DNA of 64,000 bases from Paraburkholderia polaris (lineage in GTDB: Bacteria > Pseudomonadota > Gammaproteobacteria > Burkholderiales > Burkholderiaceae), in assembly GCF_012927345.1 (NCBI RefSeq), contig NZ_JABBGJ010000025.1, positions 1-64,000 of the forward strand, written 5' to 3'. Below are positions 18,278 to 26,809 of the stretch, in pieces (positions within the stretch are counted from its first letter, which is position 1; each line of letters opens with the position of its first letter). The position numbers were made by a program, and so were the translations under genes. The notes below the pieces were generated by a model that was not told the DNA's origin, ran no database searches, and worked only from the letters and a program-made list of their open reading frames with translations.

Positions 18278-18718
18278 TGTTCTGCCTCTGCGAGTCAGGA
18301 CGCACCCAACGCGCCCTGATCGGGTTGCGTTCGTCGCGCTGCATGGTCCTAAGTGGGATGGTCGTTGCACCATATCGGACAGCCACGATATCCACAAATT
18401 AAATGTTGGAATGGCCTGTATTCATTTTCTAGATAGATCGGCGCGAACACCAGTCGACAATCGCTGCGCAATCTGACATTTCCACTTCGGCGCGCCCCGC
18501 GACCCCGGCGTGACCACTCGTCATTCCTGGCGTTTACCCGCGAACCCCATTTTGTTGACTATTTATCGATAAATTATCGTGTTAGATTTCGTCGCCTGCG
18601 AGCCGTTGCAACCCGGCGCAACCTGCGACCGCGCGAGTGCAACCGACTCTCCCCTGGCATCCGAAGCAGTGCGTGCCGCGGCAAAAACAACGACATACCA
18701 GCGATATAGGAGAACAGC
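18278..18718. promoter_or_regulatory. 441-bp divergent intergenic region with a perfect 14-bp palindrome
   Basis: No gene is seen. The main feature is the perfect palindrome ATTTATCGATAAAT at 18561-18574, immediately followed by a second ATTATCG half (18573-18579). It lies about 145 bp upstream of the DUF969 start in a locally AT-rich stretch, so it is a candidate operator for that operon. TTGTTGACT just before it (18552-18560) contains a possible -35-like TTGACT. The bound regulator is unknown. Confidence 0.45.
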
Positions 18719-19426
18719 ATGTGGGTTTTAATTGGCGTGCCGATCGTCGTACTCGGCTTCGCATTGCGCTTCAACGCGCTATTGGTGGTGACGATCGCGG
18801 GGATCGCCACGGGCATTGCCGGCGGCCTGCAACCCGTGGAGATCGTTAGCGCATTCGGCAAGGCATTCGCCGATAACCGCTACATGGGCCTGATCTGGCT
18901 CACGCTGCCCGTGATCGCGCTGCTCGAACGCAACGGCCTGAAAGAACAGGCCAAGCACCTGATTTCGCGTTTGCACGCCGCCACCACGGGCCGTGTGCTG
19001 ATGCTCTATTTCGTGATTCGCCAGATCACTGCCGCGCTGGGCCTCACCTCGCTCGGCGGTCATGCGCAGATGGTGCGCCCGCTGATCGCACCGATGGCCG
19101 AGGCCGCCGCCGCGAACCGCTACGGCGAATTGCCCGACGCGGTGCGTCAGCAGATTCGCGCGAATGCGTCGGCGGTCGACAACATTGCCGTGTTCTTCGG
19201 CGAAGACATTTTCATTGCGATCCAGTCGATCCTGCTGATCAAAGGCTTTCTCGAACAGAACGGCATTATCGTCGAGCCATTGCACATTTCAGTGTGGGCG
19301 ATTCCCACGGCGGTGGCGGCACTCGTGATTCACGTCGTGCGCCTGATGCTGCTCGATCGCAATCTCTCGCACAAGATGAATACGCTGGCAATAGAACGGG
19401 GACAGGAACGAGGTATCGCACGATGA
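18719..19426 (+). CDS. DUF969 family membrane protein
   Basis: A 235-residue inner-membrane protein with several hydrophobic segments beginning at the N-terminus (MWVLIGVPIVVLGFALRF) and a conserved-looking middle SLGGHAQMVRPLIAPMAEAA near residues 115-134. The sequence matches DUF969. It is preceded by TAGGAGA at good spacing and overlaps the DUF979 gene by four bases. In other genomes DUF969 and DUF979 genes are paired and often near pyroglutamyl-peptidase genes, from which a two-part permease has been inferred. No transport experiment is known to me. Confidence 0.82.
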   Translation: MWVLIGVPIVVLGFALRFNALLVVTIAGIATGIAGGLQPVEIVSAFGKAFADNRYMGLIWLTLPVIALLERNGLKEQAKHLISRLHAATTGRVLMLYFVIRQITAALGLTSLGGHAQMVRPLIAPMAEAAAANRYGELPDAVRQQIRANASAVDNIAVFFGEDIFIAIQSILLIKGFLEQNGIIVEPLHISVWAIPTAVAALVIHVVRLMLLDRNLSHKMNTLAIERGQERGIAR

Positions 19427-20376
19427 TGATCAAGCTCGAATCTCTCTACGTGCTGGCCGGTTTGATGTTTGCCGCGTTCGCGCTCTTCAATCTGCAAGAC
19501 CGCTCGAATCCGCGTCGCGTCATCAACTTTCTGTTCTGGGGCATCTACGCGATCACCTTCATGTTCGGCGGGGAACTGCCGCATTTTGTGACCGGCTGCC
19601 TCGCCATCGCGCTCGCGTTGATCGCCGGTTCCGGCAAGCTCGGCAAGGGCAAGACAGACAGCAATAGCGAAGCGGCCGCCGCGCGCCGCGAAGCCAACGC
19701 ACGGCGCTTCGGCAACACGCTTTTCATACCGGCGCTGCTGATTCCGGTCATTACCTTGCTAGGCACCTTGACGCTGAAATACGTACCGTTCGTCGAACCG
19801 AAGAACGTCACGCTGATTTCGCTGGTGCTGGGCACGCTAGTCGCTTTCGGCACGGCGCTTTTCATGTTGCGCGACTCACCGGTGCACGCATTGAAAGACG
19901 CCCGGCACACCATGGATACCGTGGGTTGGGCCGCCATTCTGCCGCAGATGCTGGCCGCCCTCGGCGCGCTGTTTGCGATTGCCGGCGTGGGCCACGTGGT
20001 GTCGGATCTCGTGAAAACGTGGATTCCCGTCGACTCTGCTTTCGCGGTGGTCGCGGCTTATACATTCGGCATGGCGATCTTCACGATGATCATGGGCAAT
20101 GCGTTCGCCGCTTTTCCGGTCATGACTGCCGGCATTGGCCTGCCATTGATCGTGCATCAATTCCATGGCAACCCCGCGATTCTCGGCGCGATCGGCATGC
20201 TGTGCGGCTTCTGCGGCACTTTGATGACCCCAATGGCCGCCAACTTCAATATCGTGCCGGCTGCGCTGCTGGAACTGAAAGACCAGAATGGCGTAATCAA
20301 GGCGCAATGGCCAACTGCTTTACTATTGCTGATCGTCAATACCATACTGATGTACCTGTTCGTATTCCGCTTTTGA
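19423..20376 (+). CDS. DUF979 family membrane protein
   Basis: A 317-residue polytopic membrane protein, partner of DUF969. Hydrophobic segments start at residue 8 (YVLAGLMFAAFALFNL). A charged loop rich in K, E and R (about residues 75-100) sits between early helices, and the family block GNAFAAFPVMTAGIGLP lies near residue 225. The start at 19423 overlaps the DUF969 stop; a second ATG is three bases on. Together with DUF969 it likely forms one membrane complex. The substrate is unknown. Confidence 0.82.
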   Translation: MMIKLESLYVLAGLMFAAFALFNLQDRSNPRRVINFLFWGIYAITFMFGGELPHFVTGCLAIALALIAGSGKLGKGKTDSNSEAAAARREANARRFGNTLFIPALLIPVITLLGTLTLKYVPFVEPKNVTLISLVLGTLVAFGTALFMLRDSPVHALKDARHTMDTVGWAAILPQMLAALGALFAIAGVGHVVSDLVKTWIPVDSAFAVVAAYTFGMAIFTMIMGNAFAAFPVMTAGIGLPLIVHQFHGNPAILGAIGMLCGFCGTLMTPMAANFNIVPAALLELKDQNGVIKAQWPTALLLLIVNTILMYLFVFRF

Positions 20377-20386
20377 GGAGGCGCCG

Positions 20387-21397
20387 ATGACTGTTCAACT
20401 CACGCCCGAATTCGCGTCCAGATTCGCCAATCTCGCACTCGCCCATCTCACACGCGAGTATCCGAACAAACTGACCCACTCGCTCGCCGGTCCGCAAGAT
20501 GTACAGGGGCCGCGAGCATTGCATCCGATTTTTTACGGCAGCTACGACTGGCATTCGTGCGTGCATGGCTACTGGCTGATCCTGCATCTGCTCGACCGCT
20601 TTCCCGATCTGCCTGAGGCCGCGCGCATCGTCGCGGTGGTCGACGAGCATTTCACCGCAGCGAATGTGGCCGGCGAACTCGCCTATCTCGACCTGCCGCA
20701 CAACCGCGGTTTCGAGCGCCCGTATGGGTGGGCGTGGCTGCTCGCACTGAGCGCGCAACTCCATTCGCTGAAACTATCGGAAGCCGCGCACTGGTCTAAA
20801 ACTTTTGCACCGCTTACCGAGGCGTTTGTCGACCGCTTCGAGGAGTTTCTGCCGAAAGCCACCTACCCGTTGCGCGTCGGTACGCACTTCAACATGGCGT
20901 TCGCGCTTGCACTCACGCTCGATTTCGCGCGCCAGACTTCGCGTGAATCGCTCGAGGCGCTGCTGGTGAATACGGCGGAGCGCTGGTTCCTGAACGATGT
21001 CGCATGTCAGGCATGGGAGCCCGCAGGCGACGAGTTCCTGTCGCCTTCGCTGATGGAAGCGGAATTGATGCGGCGTGTGTTGCCGCCCGCGCAATTCGTC
21101 GAATGGTTCAGGCGTTTTCTGCCGGATCTCGGCGCGAAGAAGCCCGCCACGCTGTTCGAACCCGTTACCGTGACCGACCGCACCGACGGCAAGATTGCCC
21201 ACCTGGATGGGCTGAATCTGAGCCGCGCATGGTGCCAGCGATCGCTGGCGCGCGCGCTGCCCGCTGGCGACGTGCGCCGGACCGTATTGTTCGATTCGGC
21301 CGAGCGTCATCTTCAGAGCGCCCTGCCGCACGTGGCCGGCGACTACATGGGCGAACACTGGCTGGGGACGTTCGCCACGCTCGCACTGGAAGCGTGA
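20387..21397 (+). CDS. DUF2891 family protein
   Basis: A 336-residue, probably cytoplasmic, protein without a signal peptide. The N-terminal segment HPIFYGSYDWHSCVHGYW near residues 46-63 is the family hallmark and resembles the first helix pairs of alpha/alpha-barrel glycan-active enzymes. Further aromatic- and acid-rich helices follow. GGAGG lies upstream of the ATG, 10 bp after DUF979, so it is the third gene of the operon. The family is uncharacterised; pairing with a putative permease suggests it processes an imported compound. Confidence 0.8.
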   Translation: MTVQLTPEFASRFANLALAHLTREYPNKLTHSLAGPQDVQGPRALHPIFYGSYDWHSCVHGYWLILHLLDRFPDLPEAARIVAVVDEHFTAANVAGELAYLDLPHNRGFERPYGWAWLLALSAQLHSLKLSEAAHWSKTFAPLTEAFVDRFEEFLPKATYPLRVGTHFNMAFALALTLDFARQTSRESLEALLVNTAERWFLNDVACQAWEPAGDEFLSPSLMEAELMRRVLPPAQFVEWFRRFLPDLGAKKPATLFEPVTVTDRTDGKIAHLDGLNLSRAWCQRSLARALPAGDVRRTVLFDSAERHLQSALPHVAGDYMGEHWLGTFATLALEA

Positions 21398-21428
21398 ACA
21401 GTGGCCTGACAGGGCCTCATTGAAGGCA

Positions 21429-21493
21429 AAAACGGCGCCGCAAGCGTGAAACGGTTTTAGCAAGCTACCGATTCGCGCCGCGTGCGCCGTTTT
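21429..21493 (+). terminator. Probable rho-independent terminator of the DUF969 operon
   Basis: Inverted repeat AAAACGGCGC (21429-21438) / GCGCCGTTTT (21484-21493) followed by CTTTTGCC. A smaller inner hairpin is possible within the 45-nt loop. It lies between convergent genes and could serve both directions, since the upstream arm is flanked by an A-run that becomes a T-run on the other strand. Confidence 0.6.
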
Positions 21494-21558
21494 CTTTTGC
21501 CGCTTGATTCAAGAGCCACCTGTTGCAGCCTGGCCCGCGAATCCGCTGGCTCCATGCA

Positions 21559-21984
21559 TTACTGGCCGGTCAGTTTTTTAGGCTTCGGCGGCGATTGAAC
21601 CTTGTTGTACTGAAACTCGGGCGTCGCCTTCAAGGCGTCCTTGGTCGCGCCAGCCAGATAGAAATTCCCAGAACGAATATCCAGCGCAGCGACAGGCACC
21701 GCTACGTCATGCGACGCCACGCCCAGAAATCCGCCGGCGGCGACGATTGCTGCGGACAGCGAGCCATCGGGAGCAACCACCAGATCGCGGATCGAACCGA
21801 TCTTCTCGTTCTGGTCGTTGTACACGGCCTTGCCGAGAATGCTCTTCTTCACACTCCAGCCGCTCAGCAGCGCATTCGACTGCTCGACCGTGACGCTCAG
21901 GGGCTGCGTGCCGGCAACCTGCGCCTGCGCACCGAAGCTGGTTGCAGCTACCGCGACCACAACAACAAGTTTGCTCAAAGTCAT
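21559..21984 (-). CDS. Exported PRC-barrel domain protein
   Basis: A 141-residue protein with signal peptide MTLSKLVVVVAVAATSFGAQA and a PRC-barrel-like domain (SILGKAVYNDQNEKIGSIRD, near residues 48-67) followed by an Ala/Gly-rich segment and a Lys/Pro-rich tail. PRC-barrels are small beta domains found in ribosome maturation factors, photosynthetic reaction centres and many uncharacterised envelope proteins. GGAG precedes the ATG at 21984. It is divergent from polB. It is probably periplasmic and stress- or envelope-related; no specific role is visible. Confidence 0.75.
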   Translation of the reverse strand: MTLSKLVVVVAVAATSFGAQAQVAGTQPLSVTVEQSNALLSGWSVKKSILGKAVYNDQNEKIGSIRDLVVAPDGSLSAAIVAAGGFLGVASHDVAVPVAALDIRSGNFYLAGATKDALKATPEFQYNKVQSPPKPKKLTGQ

Positions 21985-22251
21985 ATCGTTCACTCCGTTC
22001 TTAGTAGACTTGATCGGCACATGGTCTGCGCCGAAGGAATCGCTGCAAAACGATCATACAGACTACGCGGCGCGTCTGCATCCACGCCGCCATGCGCGAG
22101 GCCCCGCCTCTCTGCAGTCCTACCGTCCCGCGCCGGCATCGTTGCATCAACTGCGCGCCAACTCGGTTGCGATCGCACCTATACAGCCACGATAACAACC
22201 GCATAACGGTAAAATCGCACAAGGCGATGACGCCCGTTTAGAGGTGTAAGT

Positions 22252-24618
22252 TTGACTGAGCTTGAACAGGGTTTCATTCTGACCCGACATTGGCGGGATA
22301 CGCCCGCCGGCACCGAAGTGGATTTCTGGCTGGCAACGGACGGCGGGCCCCGTCACATCCGCCTGCGCCCACAGCCTTCGGTGGCCTTCATTCCGGCCGG
22401 GCACCGCGAGCGCGCGGAAACCATCCTGCGCCGCGAAGCGCCGCTCGATCTGCGCCCGCTCGAACTGTGCGACTTCCAGCATCGGCCGGTGATAGGGCTT
22501 TACTGCCCGCAGTACCGGCAATTGACGGGCTTCGAGAAGCGCCTGAAACAAGGCGGCGTCGATGTCTATGAGGCCGACATTTTCCCGCCCGAACGCTACA
22601 TGATGGAGCGATTCATCACCGCGCCAGTGTGGTTCGGTGGCGAAGCGCAGCATAGCGGCCCGCTTCTGAACAGCGAATTGAAACCCGCTACCGGGTATCG
22701 GCCGCCCTTGAAACTGGTGTCGCTCGATATCGAAACCAGCGCGCACGCCGAACTCTATTCCATCGCGCTCGAAGGTTGCGGACAGCGTCAGGTCTATATG
22801 CTGGGACCGCAGAACGGCGACGCCAGCGGTGTCGACTTCGACCTCGAATACTGTGAAACCCGCGCACAGTTGCTCGAAAAATTGAACACGTGGCTGGAAC
22901 GGCACGACCCTGACGCGATCATCGGCTGGAACCTTGTGCAGTTCGATTTGCGGGTGCTGCAACAGCACGCCGAACACTATCGCATACCGCTGCGACTCGG
23001 CCGCGGCGGCGCGGTGATGGAATGGCGCGAACACGGCCACAAACAGAACCATTTCTTCGCGGGGGCGGCAGGAAGATTGATCATCGACGGTATCGAAGCG
23101 TTGCGCTCGGCAACGTGGAGTTTCCCGTCGTTCAGCCTCGAATATGTGGCGCGTACGGTGTTGGGCGAAGGCAAGTCGATCGACAATCCCTATCAGCGCA
23201 TGGATGAAATCCAGCGTCGATTCGACGAAGACAAGCCCGCGCTCGCGCGTTACAACCTGAAGGATTGCGAGCTGGTCACGCGCATCTTCGCGAAGACCGA
23301 GTTGCTGCCGTTTCTGTTGGAGCGCGCGACGGTCACCGGCCTGCCCGCGGATCGAAGCGGCGGATCGGTCGCGGCGTTCACGCATCTGTATATGCCGCGG
23401 ATGCATCGGCAAGGCTACGTTGCGCCGAATCTCGGCGACGTAGCCGGTGCCGCGAGCCCCGGTGGTTTCGTGATGGATTCACGGCCCGGCCTCTACGATT
23501 CCGTGCTGGTGCTCGACTACAAGAGCCTGTATCCGTCGATCATCCGTACGTTTCTGATCGACCCGGTGGGTCTCGTGGAAGGCATGCTGAATCCTGGCGA
23601 CGATCAGTCGGTGCCGGGTTTTATCGGTGCACGTTTCTCGCGCACTCGCCATTGCTTGCCGTCGATCGTCGGCCAGGTCTGGCAGGGACGTGAAACGGCC
23701 AAGCGCGAGCACAACCAGCCGCTTTCGCAAGCGTTGAAGATCATCATGAACGCCTTTTACGGCGTGCTGGGGTCCACGGGCTGCCGCTTCTTCGACCCGC
23801 GTCTCGCATCGTCGATCACCATGCGCGGCCATGAAATCATGCACACCACGCGTGAGCTGATAGAGGCGCAAGGCTACGAGGTCATTTACGGCGACACGGA
23901 TTCGACCTTCGTGTGGCTGAAGCACGCGCATAGCGAAGAAGAAGCGAGCCGCATCGGCCGCGCGCTCGTCGAGCATATCAACGCGTGGTGGCGGCAGAAT
24001 CTGCAGGCGCGTTTCGGCCTCGAGAGCGCGCTCGAATTGCAATTCGAGCGGCACTACAAGCGCTTCTTCATGCCGACGATTCGTGGCGCCGAGGAAGGCA
24101 GCAAGAAACGCTATGCCGGACTGACTGTTTTGCCGGACGGCAGCGAGGACATCGTCTACAAAGGGCTCGAAACGGTGCGGACCGATTGGACGCCGCTCGC
24201 ACAGCAATTCCAGCAGGAACTCTATGGGCGAATATTCAGGCAACAGCCGTATCAGGACTATGTGCGCGACTACGTGCGCGATACGCTGGCAGGAAAACTC
24301 AATGATCAGCTCGTGTACCGCAAGCGGCTGCGCCGGTCGCTCGGCGACTACGAGCGCAACGTGCCGCCGCATGTGCGCGCGGCACGTGTGGCCGACGACT
24401 TCAACCGGCAACAGGGGCGCCCGTTGCAATATCAGAACGGCGGCTGGATCAGCTATGTGATGACGACCGCGGGACCGGAACCGCTCGAAACCTTGCGCTC
24501 GGCGATCGACTACGAACACTATCTGACGCGGCAGTTGCAACCGGTCGCCGACGCGATCCTGCCGCTGCTGCGCGATGATTTTACGACGTTGATCAGCGGT
24601 CAGCGCCAGTTGTTCTGA
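22252..24618 (+). CDS. polB: DNA polymerase II (family B)
   Basis: A 788-residue family B DNA polymerase with an intact 3'-5' exonuclease. Exo I is SLDIETS near D159, motif A DYKSLYPSIIR near D422, motif B KIIMNAFYGVLGS near residue 496, and motif C YGDTDS near D548. All catalytic acids are present. Length matches E. coli Pol II (783 residues). The start is TTG at 22252, preceded by GAGGTG. In E. coli Pol II is SOS-induced and restarts stalled forks; I found no LexA box (CTGT-N8-ACAG) here, so regulation may differ. Confidence 0.95.
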   Translation: MTELEQGFILTRHWRDTPAGTEVDFWLATDGGPRHIRLRPQPSVAFIPAGHRERAETILRREAPLDLRPLELCDFQHRPVIGLYCPQYRQLTGFEKRLKQGGVDVYEADIFPPERYMMERFITAPVWFGGEAQHSGPLLNSELKPATGYRPPLKLVSLDIETSAHAELYSIALEGCGQRQVYMLGPQNGDASGVDFDLEYCETRAQLLEKLNTWLERHDPDAIIGWNLVQFDLRVLQQHAEHYRIPLRLGRGGAVMEWREHGHKQNHFFAGAAGRLIIDGIEALRSATWSFPSFSLEYVARTVLGEGKSIDNPYQRMDEIQRRFDEDKPALARYNLKDCELVTRIFAKTELLPFLLERATVTGLPADRSGGSVAAFTHLYMPRMHRQGYVAPNLGDVAGAASPGGFVMDSRPGLYDSVLVLDYKSLYPSIIRTFLIDPVGLVEGMLNPGDDQSVPGFIGARFSRTRHCLPSIVGQVWQGRETAKREHNQPLSQALKIIMNAFYGVLGSTGCRFFDPRLASSITMRGHEIMHTTRELIEAQGYEVIYGDTDSTFVWLKHAHSEEEASRIGRALVEHINAWWRQNLQARFGLESALELQFERHYKRFFMPTIRGAEEGSKKRYAGLTVLPDGSEDIVYKGLETVRTDWTPLAQQFQQELYGRIFRQQPYQDYVRDYVRDTLAGKLNDQLVYRKRLRRSLGDYERNVPPHVRAARVADDFNRQQGRPLQYQNGGWISYVMTTAGPEPLETLRSAIDYEHYLTRQLQPVADAILPLLRDDFTTLISGQRQLF

Positions 24619-24713
24619 AGCAGTGGGCGGAGAACGAGTAGGCCGCGACGCTCGAAGTCTTCTCGGTCAGTCCAGCCATTTGCACCAGAGCTCGATCGAG
24701 CAACCGTCGCCGG

Positions 24714-25895
24714 TCAGGTCGTTGTCACCGTTGCATGGATCAACTGCCGTACCGCGTGCACGTCGTTCGAGTTTTCGAAGTTGGTACGAAGCCACGAAAT
24801 CTGCGACCCGAGATAGTTACGAAAACTGTTGAACTCGCGTCCGTCCAGTTGCGCATCAGTCATGCCGTAGTCCTCTTTTGCAATGCCCTTGAGCACGGCG
24901 ATCGCGTCCTTCGCAGCGGGATTGGCGAAAACAAAATCGTAGTCGCAGATATGCGACACGAACCACTCCTGCTTGTGCGGCTTCGGCAGCGCCTGCTGGT
25001 CGGTCACATAGCCCTTGGCCACCGGATCGACACGCGCCATCAACGCAGCCGCTGTCAGCCATCCGACGATCTTTTTTTCGCCGTCGAGCACGCCCGGGTT
25101 CGTGTGCGCGCATGCCTGCGCGAGGATCACGTCGGCCGGGAGATCATGGGTCATGCATTGCGCGAGGCTGTAGATGTGGTGCGCCCCGGTGTCGCCGATG
25201 GTGAGTTCCTTCAGGCACGAATTGTCGTCGCGCCACTGAAAGACCCAGGTCTTCTGCAGGTCGTGCAAGGTCTGCGAGGCGAACAGCACATCAAGCGACA
25301 GCGAGTAGCGAAAGATCTGTTCATAGGTGTGTTTATAGTCGATCGCATGGCGCAGGTTTGTCGCCGTGTGTGCGCACAAGCCGCCCGGATAGGAGTGGTG
25401 GCTGTTGTAGTCGCTTCCCGGCGCGCTCAGCATCGGCTGCGCAGGGGTGTCGGCCGACTTGCACGGCGGAAACAACTGCTCACGGGTGACGTCCGCGGCA
25501 AGCAGGTTCCGGTCTTTCAGTTCCTTGAACAATGCCTCTTGCCGTTCGGGCTGCCCAAGATAGTAGGACATGATCGTCGGCGCCGGATTCTCGATCATCG
25601 AGCGCGTGACGCTTCTCAGCGCGCCATCCTGGATTTGCGAGACACATTCGTTGATGTAGGCGAACGATCGCTTCGCAAGCGGCGATCGCTGCGCCACTTG
25701 CAACGGCGAAAGGCTCATGCACTCGGCAAGCGAGATCGCCTTCGGTTTGGCCTCGTGGGCCGCATTGCCGGGTGCGACGGTCGCAGCCTCCGATCGCACG
25801 GCGGCGGACAGGCCGAGCGTTCCGCACAAGCCCGCGCTCGCGCTAACCTGAAGAAATTGCCGGCGCAACGGATTCACGCGTTTTGTTGACGACAT
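24714..25895 (-). CDS. Tat-exported HD-domain (metal-dependent phosphohydrolase-like) protein
   Basis: A 393-residue protein with a twin-arginine signal (RRQFLQVSASAG, Arg 11-12). The mature part has a histidine pattern of an HD-superfamily enzyme: HHSYPGGLCAHT (His 166/167 and 176), LHDLQK (His-Asp 211-212), GAHH (239-240), H250 and H264, resembling YhaM-type HHxYPGGLLEHT...HD. Tat export suggests folding, perhaps with metal, before crossing the membrane. GAGGAG precedes the ATG. It lies 68 bp after the inositol-phosphatase gene on the same strand, so it is probably the last gene of the transporter operon. A phosphoesterase role in inositol-phosphate use is inference. Confidence 0.7.
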   Translation of the reverse strand: MSSTKRVNPLRRQFLQVSASAGLCGTLGLSAAVRSEAATVAPGNAAHEAKPKAISLAECMSLSPLQVAQRSPLAKRSFAYINECVSQIQDGALRSVTRSMIENPAPTIMSYYLGQPERQEALFKELKDRNLLAADVTREQLFPPCKSADTPAQPMLSAPGSDYNSHHSYPGGLCAHTATNLRHAIDYKHTYEQIFRYSLSLDVLFASQTLHDLQKTWVFQWRDDNSCLKELTIGDTGAHHIYSLAQCMTHDLPADVILAQACAHTNPGVLDGEKKIVGWLTAAALMARVDPVAKGYVTDQQALPKPHKQEWFVSHICDYDFVFANPAAKDAIAVLKGIAKEDYGMTDAQLDGREFNSFRNYLGSQISWLRTNFENSNDVHAVRQLIHATVTTT

Positions 25896-25963
25896 GTGCT
25901 GCTCCTCTTCCCATGGTAGTGAAATCGGACGGTAAGCGTTCGGTGTGTCATACGGGTGACGGG

Positions 25964-26809
25964 TCAGCCAACGCGCGCGGGCACAGCTTCGCCTTCTATC
26001 AGTGCGATCAACTCCGGATAAAGCGAAGCGCCCGCGGCAACGATTGGATTGCCCCGCAACACGCCGTTGTTGGCAAAGAAGTCGTTGGTCACGCCACCGG
26101 CTTCGCGCACCAGGACGATTCCGGCAAGACAATCCCACGAATTGATGTGCGGCTCGTAGTAGCCAATCAACCGTCCAGCCGCCACATACGCGATCATCAG
26201 CGCACCCGATCCGTTGCGGATAAACATGCCGCCTTCGCCAAGCAGCCGATCGAGGAACGGAATGAACGCCGCTGGCTTCACGCGATGGGAAAAACCCACG
26301 CCGAGTACACCTTCACGGAAGGTACGCGCGGAGCTCGCGTTCAGCCTGACGTCGTCGACGAATGCCCCCTGGCCCCGCGCCGCGTGAAAAAGCTCGCCGC
26401 TATTCGGGTCGAACACGGCGCCAATGGCCGGCTCGCCGTCGACGAGAATGCCGATCGACACACACCATGCGTACATTCCGTTCAGAAAGCAGCTCGTCCC
26501 GTCGATAGGATCGACGACCCAGATGACACGTTCGTTCGAAAGCGCGGCGGACGCGCTACCCGCGCTTTCTTCTCCGAGAAATGCGTCATCGGGAAAAGCT
26601 TCGCTCACATATTTCCGTACGATGCCCTCCACTTCCCGATCGGCGATACTCACAACGTCCTGCACGCCCTTATGTTCGATTTCGAGCGTGGCGCGATTGC
26701 GGAACATCTGCAATGCCCGCTCGCCCGCCTCTTTGGCAATCTTGCGCGCCAGCGCATAGCGGGAATCGAGATCGATCGAAACCGGCGTCGGCGATCCAAT
26801 GACAGTCAT
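25964..26809 (-). CDS. Inositol monophosphatase family protein
   Basis: A 281-residue Mg2+-dependent phosphatase of the IMPase family. Metal and substrate motifs are GEES (residues 79-82), WVVDPIDGTSCFLNG (DPIDGT 100-105) and SWDCLAG (Trp-Asp 227-228), in the usual order. No signal peptide is seen, so it acts in the cytoplasm. The ATG overlaps the stop of the ABC ATPase gene (ATGA), so it is coupled to a transporter. In this setting the natural reading is that it removes phosphate from an imported inositol phosphate. The family also includes histidinol-phosphate and fructose-1,6-bisphosphate phosphatases, so specificity needs assay. Confidence 0.85.
   Translation of the reverse strand: MTVIGSPTPVSIDLDSRYALARKIAKEAGERALQMFRNRATLEIEHKGVQDVVSIADREVEGIVRKYVSEAFPDDAFLGEESAGSASAALSNERVIWVVDPIDGTSCFLNGMYAWCVSIGILVDGEPAIGAVFDPNSGELFHAARGQGAFVDDVRLNASSARTFREGVLGVGFSHRVKPAAFIPFLDRLLGEGGMFIRNGSGALMIAYVAAGRLIGYYEPHINSWDCLAGIVLVREAGGVTNDFFANNGVLRGNPIVAAGASLYPELIALIEGEAVPARVG

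Noticed and set aside
21985..22251. Possible SOS (LexA) control of polB
   Set aside because: I looked for CTGT-N8-ACAG between the PRC-barrel gene and polB and found only partial CTGTA/ACAG pieces without correct spacing.
24690..24701. Perfect palindrome GCTCGATCGAGC after polB
   Set aside because: A GC-rich 12-mer built from common GATC/CGATCG words, in a short gap between convergent genes and unlike any operator. Chance is likely.
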